A stretch of 64,000 bases of DNA from Rhizophlyctis rosea (taxonomy: Eukaryota > Chytridiomycota > Chytridiomycetes > Rhizophlyctidales > Rhizophlyctidaceae), in NCBI GenBank assembly GCA_027596075.1, contig JADGJC010000015.1, forward strand, positions 7,158 through 71,157, written 5' to 3'. Positions 56,786 through 64,000 of this stretch are shown in pieces; within the stretch, counting starts at the first letter, position 1, and the number at the start of each line of letters is the position of its first letter. The translations under genes and the position numbers were made by a program. The notes below the pieces were generated by a model, which saw nothing but the letters and a program-made list of their open reading frames with translations, was not told the DNA's origin and did not search any database.

Positions 56786-58774
56786 ATGTCAACCACACTC
56801 CCCGGAATATCACCGGACATTCTCGCCGCGGCCACGACGGGCAACACCACCACAATTGAGCGGCTCGAGAAGGTGTTGTTGAGAGAAATCAAGTTGGCTT
56901 TACGTGCGGGACCGCCGGCGAAGTTGAATGCACTTGTGGCGGATTGGGGAAAGATATCGAGGTGGGATGGGTTGGTTGAGGTTGGGGTGGGTATGTTTTC
57001 TTAAATTTCTGGCGATGGTGTAAAAGAGAGTGATTTTTGGGTAACGGTGGGGTGTGCTGATTGTGGCTTCTTTGCTAACGACTCATTCATAGGTCCAGTT
57101 CTTGACGAAGGAACGACATTTGGGTGAGAGGATATTGCAAATGGCTGTTGAGCGGGGGCCTATGGAGGGCTTGAAGGGAAGGTGTGCTTTCGCTGTTGGG
57201 GTTTTGTGTTTAGGTAAGACGAATGTACTGGATCGTTTATCTGTCTGTGTTGTCAGGATCAGGCAAACAACTCCTACATTTCTCAACTGCCCCCTCCAGG
57301 CACAATCCAATTCCACCTCCAAAACCTCCCAAAAAGCAAAGACACCCTCCAACGCGGCCACACGCTCCTCCAAACCCTAATCACAGACCTCGAATCAACC
57401 CTCTTACCATCTCCAACATCTACAACCACCACCACCACAACAACAACAACAACAACTGACCGCGCAGTTTCCGTCCCCCACCCCCTAACCTCAATCCCCT
57501 CCTCCCGCCGCCCCTCCGCCCTCCGCCGCTCCTCCTCCTCCCTTTCAACATCCCAACCAAACCTCTCCCGCCAAACCTCCGCAATGTCATCCCTAACATC
57601 CCTCACATCAGCAACATCGCCATCACAACCTAAACAACAACGCCCCCAACCACCCCTCATCCCCCTACTCCACCACACATCTCTCCACATCGCAATCCTC
57701 AACCTCCTCCTCCCCACACAAGAAGGCGGCGACCCCTACACAACCCTCTCCCACCTCTCCCGCATCCAAAACGAAATGCCCCTCCTAGTACTGAATGTGG
57801 AGAAATACGCTTTCGTGACGCTCGTACGAGCTATGGCGTATGTGCGTGTTGGTGATTTGGAGGAGGCTGTGAGGGTTTTGGAGAGGAGGAAGGGGAGTGA
57901 GAGGGGGATTGAGGGTGTTAGGGAGGTTGAGAGGTTTGGGGTTGGGTTTGGCGGTGGTGGTGCAGGGGGCCAGGTGGGGTGTTTGTGGTGGGGTTGTGGG
58001 GGGGTGGGGAGTTTGGGGAGTTTGAGTGGGGGAGGAGGGGTGAAGGGGTGTTTGGGAGATTTGAGGGGTGGAATGCGGGGTGTGGGGTGGAGGACGGATT
58101 TGAGGGGTGGGGTTGGTGGTGGGTCCACCACAAATCTAAAACTGCGCGGGCCTGGTGGTGGTGGATCCATGACCGGATTCGCGAACTCCAATCCGGGCCT
58201 AACAAAAAGTTTGGTATCCTTACGTGCTGATAGCACACGTAACCTCCGCTCCACGAACATGAGCACCAGCACCACCAACCTCACATCCTCAACACCACCT
58301 CAACGTCCCTCTCTTACAAAAAACACATCACCGAAACACTCATCCTCATCGCGTCCAAACCTCACAACATCCACCAAAAACCTCACCCTCACAAAACCAA
58401 CCTCAAAATCCACAGCATCCCTCGTCTCCTCCTCCCGACACTCCTCAACATCCTCTCTTCCTTCCCTCACCACCACCACCACCACTCCAACACCACCTCC
58501 CACAACAACCCCACTTGGATCCCCGCCTTCCTCCCTTCCTGCCTGCACAACGCTCCTGATTCTCCTGCTCGTCAGTCTTGGACGAACGGACGCTGTCCGT
58601 CAAGCTGCGTCAGAGGAGTGGGGCGCCAAGGAGGTTGACGTGCGGTTGGATCGTTTGAGGGATGATTGGGATGGGAGGATTGAAGATGTTGGGAGGGATG
58701 TACTTGAAGGATGGGAGCCGGATATTGGGGTGTTGAGAAGGGCGTGGGGGTGGTGTGGGGAGGTTCAAGGGTGA
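56786..58774 (+). CDS. Hypothetical protein, 598 residues, low-complexity
   Basis: Exons 56786-56986, 57093-57213, 57300-58774 read in one frame. The N terminus is helical (ILAAATTGNTTTIERLEKVLL, then VQFLTKERHLGERILQMAVERG and CAFAVGVLCL). A Thr run encoded by acc/aca triplets (57417-57457), a Ser/Arg-rich stretch, and another helical segment (FVTLVRAMAYVRVGDLEEAVRVLERR), perhaps TPR-like, follow. A Gly-rich block, a Ser/Thr-rich block and a C-terminal helix with DWDGRIEDV complete it. The first donor is gtgggt rather than gtatgt: only this choice keeps the frame into exon 2. No family recognised. Confidence 0.65.
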
Positions 58775-59124
58775 AATTGTTATTTTTGGGGTTGTTTGAT
58801 ACGCTCATGTCGTTGAAGAAAAAAAAATGTCACTTCTCCTGGAGCAGCATCATTTTTCCTTCTCAGACATCTTCGCGGCTCTTCCTTTGTATCTCTGTTG
58901 GAGATGGAGAATAGGCACCAGCAGTTGAAACGGTAAGGGTACATGATATATATGGACAGGTGCATGCATAGCAGTATTTTAATGCAAATGCATAAGTCGA
59001 TGCATCATTCCGCAATTTTGATCTTATACAAACCATGCTACAAGCTACATATTTGCACTTTTCTTTCCGTTTGCACGCTGATCACCACGCTATATAGGCA
59101 AACGCACATCCTATATACGCTTCC
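58775..59124. other. Convergent 3' intergenic region
   Basis: 350 bp, AT-rich, with tatata tracts near 58945 and an A run at 58819-58827. Nothing else. Confidence 0.5.
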
Positions 59125-59667
59125 CTAAACCCCCTCCAAAAACCTATCCCCACCCAAACACCTCCACTTCACAACCTCCTTCCAATACCCCTCATCCACA
59201 CCCTTCTCCCAATCATCATCCCTCCCAGGAACCCGACCCCCACCCACAATCCTCCAAGCATACGCCCCATAAACCTCATCCCTCAACGACCGCACACCAC
59301 CGCCCCTCTTCCCCTCATACCCAACAAACAACCTCGCCCCATCCCTCCCCATCTTCCTAACCTCCTCCTTCGTCACAACCGCCTGCCCACCCTTCGTCAT
59401 CTGCACATCCGCAACAACCATCTCCCTCTTCTTCATCTCCAAATGCTTCCCCAAATCCTCCCTCGAAGAAACATAACTCGCGCCCGTCCTCGCAATAACC
59501 AACTCAAACCTCTCCAAAGACGTACCACACTTTTCAATGACCTTCAATGGTATGAAAGTTTCAACACTTAACCCCAATCGCTTCAGCTTCCCATCGCATT
59601 GTCGGACATACCCCACAAGCTCCTCCCACCCGTCCGGTTTTGCTCGTTTCTTCCCTGATGCATCCTT
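59125..59667 (-). pseudogene. In-frame continuation after the TAG of the F-box-like gene
   Basis: The reading frame of the F-box-like protein resumes directly after TAG with KDASGKKRAKPDGWEELV and stays open for about 180 codons (FIPLKVIEKCGTSLERFEL and further) to a TGA/TAG-type stop at 59125. It resembles another LRR-like repeat and a basic tail, so the two parts were probably one protein. Explanations: a point nonsense mutation, stop-codon readthrough, a sequencing error, or a short 3n intron (for example a 39-nt GT-AG piece ending at the TAG). Not decided. Confidence 0.55.
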
Positions 59668-61776
59668 CTACGCTGGACCGGGTTGCGGTCGTTTGGGATC
59701 AACAACTAAATGAATCTCCAACACCTCCAAAGACCTCCCAACGGACTTCAGAATATCAAACTCGTCCCACCGTGCCCCAAAAACACACAGCTCCTTCAAT
59801 CGCGGCGTGTTTTCCTCCTTCACCAATTGTCTTAAACTCCTCGATGGCGTATCCATTGGTGGAGTTGCCCCCACAGCCCACCCATTGGGCATTGGCCCGC
59901 GCTTCCAACCCGCCGCCACGACATACAACCGCTGCAAATTCGGAGCCTTCACAACCACCCCATCATTCTCAACATACTCGTCATGAAGCCCAATCCGGCC
60001 ATTCGGAATGACCAGCGATCGCAACTCCGTGCAGTGGCTAGGAAACTTGGTCGTCGGACCGGACAAGACACGCAATTGCTTAAGGGAATCATTCATCATA
60101 TGAAGCAGACTCTTCGGAACATGTTGCCTCGCCATGCCCACCGTCAGGGACGCCAGTGAATGGACCGGACGAAGCAAGGACGCCGCATCTTGCCCCAAGT
60201 CGTTGTCGAATTGGACGGTGGATGTGAACTTCAGGGATTTGAGCGTATTGCGTCCGGAACTCAACCACCGAGCTACATGAGTCATTCTCAGATGAAGATC
60301 TGCGACGGTGAGTTGTTTCACTGGGAGGAAGTGGACGAGGAGGTGGATCAACGTCGTCCAGTCGTAACCAGTCCTGTCGGTTTTGCCGGAGACGACGAGG
60401 TACAACCTGGGGCAATTGTTTTCTGTGTCTACAGATAGGTTGCCGTACCCTTTACGGCCCATGACGTATGTATGATATACTTGATGCATCAAGAAGGCCA
60501 CGCCACAGCTGTACGAGGTAATGACGATCGGCAGGTGCTGTTGAGAGTCGACGACCGCGCGGTTCCACGCGCATGAAATCTCACGGAATTTCATGAGCTC
60601 TTTTGGACGCGTTTCGTGCTCGGATATACAGTTGTGGATGTAGAATTGTAGGATGTGGAGAAGGATTTCCTGTGGGACCGACTTACGGCGGCGTACGAAA
60701 GGCTTAGGGTCAGTGGGTGGGTATGTCGGCGTGTATGGGGTGCAACCGAGGCGAATGAGTTTTGCGATGAAGGGTGACGTTCTGATTGTAGGGACTATAT
60801 TTGAAGAATACTGCAAGGGTACGCTGAATGATGATTGTTGCAGAGGGACTGATGCACTCATCGTGTTTTGATTGCGCTGGAGGCGGATGAGCTTTGCAAC
60901 AAACGGTGAAACCCTAGCGGCAGGCGCTGCAGTGGAAGGGTGACTTCTGAATTGTTCTACATAGCTTGCATAGTCCACATACAACGACGATGGGTAATGC
61001 AAGGGGTAATGCGGAGGGCCAGCGTAAACCGTGGGATAGGACGCAGCCATCATTTGTCTAACATACTGTGGATGCAAGCTCTGCGGGTACCCCGGGTGAT
61101 AGGACGACGCCATCGGCTGATGTGACACAATATGAGGCATGATTGAGTATGGTTGATACCCCATAGACGAAAAAGTCGACATCATCTGATGTGGCACAGA
61201 GGACGGCGAAGGCAAGTGCTCCTGGTAGCCCATTTGACCGTAGAACGCCATCTGCTGCGGGACATGCGGAGACCGCGAGTAGTGTGGAGAGGCTATCAAA
61301 CTTTGAGGATGGGGTGGGTACATCGAAGGAATCGGAGCGGGCGGAATTGAAGTTGATGGTGCATAATCCGCAGTCGCAAAATTCGATGAAAAGTCCGGCC
61401 ACATTAGAAAATCAGCTTCCTTCTCCTCACTCTCGATCCGCGCTTCCTCAAATTGGTCCTTTAGGAGTTCCAAATCTCTCGCAATCTCAGCACCCCTCCC
61501 AAACTTGACTCGATCCAAAAACCGATGCGAAAATCGCTTACCAAACGGCTCATCCCACAATCGAGATACTAGGTCGTCTTGGGAAAAGTGTTCGGCCTGA
61601 GGCGTGGACTTCAACTTCTTCAATCGCAGCCATATGTCGCACAACTTTTCTCGGACGTTTGAAGTGGACCCGACGGTCGACGAGGAAGGGTGCAGGATTT
61701 TGCTCATGATTATTTCCGCTGCTTCCTCTGGGGTGAACTTGCGGTCCTGCTTGCGCTTGGCTGCTATCCTCGACAT
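59668..61776 (-). CDS. F-box/LRR-like protein ending at an in-frame TAG
   Basis: ATG-initiated ORF of 702 codons. The N terminus is basic and helical (RIAAKRKQDRKFTPEEAAEIIM). Residues 140-290 are Tyr/Pro/His/Met-rich and disordered. SPFVAKLIRL and SPFIAKLIRL form an internal duplication near 297 and 338. An F-box-like block then appears: RRKSVPQEILLHILQFYI followed by KFREISCAWNRAVVD. After it come leucine-rich-repeat-like stretches (LTVADLHLRM, LKSLKFTST, LRSLVIPNGR, LKELCVFGARWDEF). That is the layout of an SCF ubiquitin-ligase substrate receptor. The TAG at 59668-59670 cuts the last LRR-like segment; the same frame continues open to 59125 (next entry). Confidence 0.75.
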   Translation of the reverse strand: MSRIAAKRKQDRKFTPEEAAEIIMSKILHPSSSTVGSTSNVREKLCDIWLRLKKLKSTPQAEHFSQDDLVSRLWDEPFGKRFSHRFLDRVKFGRGAEIARDLELLKDQFEEARIESEEKEADFLMWPDFSSNFATADYAPSTSIPPAPIPSMYPPHPQSLIASPHYSRSPHVPQQMAFYGQMGYQEHLPSPSSVPHQMMSTFSSMGYQPYSIMPHIVSHQPMASSYHPGYPQSLHPQYVRQMMAASYPTVYAGPPHYPLHYPSSLYVDYASYVEQFRSHPSTAAPAARVSPFVAKLIRLQRNQNTMSASVPLQQSSFSVPLQYSSNIVPTIRTSPFIAKLIRLGCTPYTPTYPPTDPKPFVRRRKSVPQEILLHILQFYIHNCISEHETRPKELMKFREISCAWNRAVVDSQQHLPIVITSYSCGVAFLMHQVYHTYVMGRKGYGNLSVDTENNCPRLYLVVSGKTDRTGYDWTTLIHLLVHFLPVKQLTVADLHLRMTHVARWLSSGRNTLKSLKFTSTVQFDNDLGQDAASLLRPVHSLASLTVGMARQHVPKSLLHMMNDSLKQLRVLSGPTTKFPSHCTELRSLVIPNGRIGLHDEYVENDGVVVKAPNLQRLYVVAAGWKRGPMPNGWAVGATPPMDTPSRSLRQLVKEENTPRLKELCVFGARWDEFDILKSVGRSLEVLEIHLVVDPKRPQPGPA

Positions 61777-62345
61777 GGCGGCAGGGTACTATTGCTTGGT
61801 GCAGACTCAAGTATTCTGGTATATATGCAGCGCTGGTCGTCTGAATACAGTTCCTTTTCGACCTGCACGGTTTTCCTGGAAGTCGTCAGCGAATATGCAC
61901 CCAGAAGTTACGGAAGCGAAGATGCTCACGGCTAGGAGTCAGGGCTGGCGGTAGCACAAAAGCACGAATGAACAGCACGGGCTGTCGGCAAAGGAGTTCC
62001 AATTTGACCTGTTGCAGAGCAAGGGCGGACGATGCAGATGAGATTGATGGGCAAGTAGGAAAGGGCGTGGGAATGGGAAAGGCACAAGCAACAAGAAGCT
62101 CCCACGATGGTTGGATCCAAACATAACAGTGGCTGCTTCATCAATCTGCATCATCATCAGAGAGTTGCTTAGATAAGCAGTTTTGGCCAACCCAAAAAGT
62201 CGATCCAAGACTTCCTACTTCGTCCTCCTATTGGCGTACGTATTCCATTTGTTACCGTATTACTATACAAGCGCATTACTAAGGTTTAGTACAAATACAT
62301 ACACCCGAAACTTCTCTACCTCAACCCGCCCAATATATGTCTTAA
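61777..62345. promoter_or_regulatory. Divergent intergenic region (F-box-like / kinesin)
   Basis: 569 bp between head-to-head ATGs, with an AT-rich part at 62220-62340 and a catcatcatc stretch near 62150. No clear TATA box. Presumed to hold both promoters. Confidence 0.4.
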
Positions 62346-64000
62346 ATGTACAATCACCCACATCCGCATTCACGGCAGCCATCCTACCCACAACCATATG
62401 CACCACCCTCCCTAGCCAGCGCAGGCGCCTATTACCATGCCCCTCCAAATGCCAATTACTCACATTCACAACAGACACCGCAACCTTATTATAATGGTTC
62501 ACCATCCAGTTCGGCATCCCAGTCGCCTTGGGGATCGCACGAAAACATGCGTGATTCAGGGCACGATGGGGGACGAACAGGCAGCGCAGGCCGAGTTGGA
62601 GTGAGAGTTGTCGTGAGGTAAGTATGATAAGAAACGTATGAGGGGATACGGCGAAATTTCATGGACCTGGAATTGAACCATATTAAGACAAGCGGACAAT
62701 AATCGCATTCTAAAACATACATCGCAAACTGTTCCCTGCTCTGTACAGAATGAAACCACCAACAACACCTCACCCCCTCACCGACACTGAGCAACAACCT
62801 TCCTCATTAATCACTCCTATACCCGATGGTAAATCCGTCCAAGTTAGTTCGTCCAGCTTTCCCCCTCCTCCCCCACATCATCCCCGACCCCTTGGCCCAC
62901 TAAGCTAAACCCATCCCCACAGCTAACATCCCCAGACCAAACCCTCCGAACCCTAACCTACCACACAATCTGCCCCCCGCACACAACCCAATCCCAACTC
63001 TTTGCCGCCTGCGACATCACCACCATGGTCCAAATGGGGGTGGAAGGGTAGGTACGTCTTGTCCCCCTCACTTTTCCCTCTCCGCAACTTCCCGCACCCC
63101 CACCCCCCTAAACTCACCAATCACACCAACAGCTACCCAACAACAATCTTAACCTACGGTCAAACCGGTAGCGGCAAAACTTACACTCTAACCGGGCCCC
63201 CACATCCGTCATTCACTACTTCCCGGACATCCCAAAATCGGCAAATACATTTTGATTTCAGTAATGAGGAAGCGGGGATTATACCTCGTGCTTTGAGTGT
63301 GTTGTTCAGCATGGTTGGTGAAGGTATTAGTGGTGGTGATGTGGTTGTTAGGTTGAGTTATTTGGAGGTTTATAATGAGATGGTGAGGAGTAATTTTCTT
63401 TGAGAGGGCGTGGTCAATGGGATGTTCATTGGTTACCTTCCTGATGACTCATCCCGAGGTTTTTACATCTCGTCGCCAGGTGCAGGACCTGCTCTCAACA
63501 ACAATCACATCCCTCCCCGTCCGACACACTCACGAACGCGGGTTCTACGTTGACGACCTTATTGAAGTAGATTGCAAAACTCTTGACGACGCTATGGGAG
63601 TGTTGGATGAAGGTATGTAACCAGTGTGAACAAAGGGGATGCGCCATTTCGCAATTGAGCATGTACAATGATCACTTGAATCTCATGCTGCGCCCGTGAT
63701 TGCTCACATCAAAGGTTTGCGAAATCGAACAACTCGCTCTCATAAGCTCAACGAGTACTCTTCTCGGTCGCATAGTATTTTGACAGTGACGATTGAGACG
63801 CCGTTGGAGAGTGGTGAGGGGAAGAAGGTTGGGATGATGAAGTTTGTTGATTTGGCAGGTGGGGTTCTTGTTCCTCAATTTTTGGGATGACGGAGGGTGG
63901 GGAGGTTTCGTGCGGTTGTCTCGGTCAGCTTCCCCTGTCAGACCAATTGACCCCACTCCGCTTTTCCGTTTCGCCATCAAATTGTCTTTCCCAGGCAGCG
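62346..64000 (+). CDS. Kinesin motor protein, 3' end outside the window
   Basis: Exons 62346-62617, 62749-62842, 62923-63047, 63133-63382, 63480-63612, 63715-63858 and from 63995 onward, in frame. An N-terminal Tyr/Pro/Ser-rich region of about 90 residues precedes the motor domain. The motor shows YGQTGSGKTYTLTG (P-loop), LSYLEVYNE, VQDLL, GFYVDDLIEVDCKTLDDAM, LNEYSSRSHSILTV (switch I) and KFVDLAG (switch II start), followed after the intron by the GS of DLAGSE. The GFYVxxL and LDDAMxVLDEG segments resemble KIF12-like kinesins, but subfamily is tentative. Motors of this kind move along microtubules; with the other genes here an axonemal or cortical role is possible. The window ends just after switch II. 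Confidence 0.85.

Noticed and set aside
57417..57457. acc/aca triplet repeat as a non-coding microsatellite
   Set aside because: It is in frame within an exon and encodes a Thr run in a Ser/Thr-rich region, so it is part of the coding sequence.

Overview
The window looks like nuclear DNA of a zoosporic (flagellated) chytrid-type fungus. Gene density is high, coding regions are split by many short GT-AG introns (mostly 50-110 nt), and the gene set mixes ordinary fungal genes with ciliary and animal-like genes that Dikarya usually lack: dynein-2 light intermediate chain, a TTLL2-type tubulin ligase, a triple-doublecortin protein, a kinesin, a Ral GTPase, UBE2W, CNOT11 and Elongin A. All gene models were built by reading splice sites and frames by eye. 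Most close in frame to the last base, but none has transcript support.

Layout. 1-6992 (+): 5'-truncated CCT8, a DnaJ protein, a triple-DCX protein. 7202-9734 (-): a proline-rich repeat protein, divergent from a calpain with a ZZ finger (10357-13357 +). 13642-15539 (-): Elongin A in eight exons, divergent from a medium-chain oxidoreductase (16018-17025 +), followed by a CaMKI-type kinase (17376-19328 +). 19954-20556 (-): Ral. 21656-23076 (+): a REEP-family membrane-shaping protein. 23415-24350 (-): disordered protein, divergent from an ERJ5-like ER J-protein (24676-25707 +). 26109-27995 (-): DYNC2LI1. 29305-31502 (+): a glycosylated membrane protein. 33738-36568 (-): a dynamin/Mx-like GTPase, divergent from TTLL2 (37309-39868 +). 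41032-41666: an array of nested hairpins with compensatory changes. 42450-43483 (+): UBE2W. 45321-47307 (-): CNOT11. 48500-52502 (+): a large regulator combining a GATA finger, a GATA-like finger, a Zn2Cys6-like cluster and a Myb/SANT-like segment. 54130-56142 and 56786-58774 (+): two unknown proteins. 59125-61776 (-): an F-box-like protein with an in-frame TAG. 62346-64000 (+): a kinesin motor that runs off the window.

How the genes relate. DCX, DYNC2LI1, TTLL2 and the kinesin all point to microtubule, axoneme or intraflagellar-transport biology of the zoospore. REEP, ERJ5, dynamin and Ral concern membranes and trafficking. CNOT11, Elongin A, the GATA protein, UBE2W and the F-box-like protein concern gene expression and ubiquitin. 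There is no sign of operons or a biosynthetic cluster. Neighbouring genes are often head-to-head across 0.2-1.2 kb.

The most unusual signals are the alternating hairpin array at 41.0-41.7 kb, the GATA/Zn2Cys6/Myb fusion, and a recurrent pattern in which an exon begins C-rich and ends G-rich on the coding strand. Assembly blemishes lie at 99-118 (C run) and 48119-48241 (G run plus Ns).
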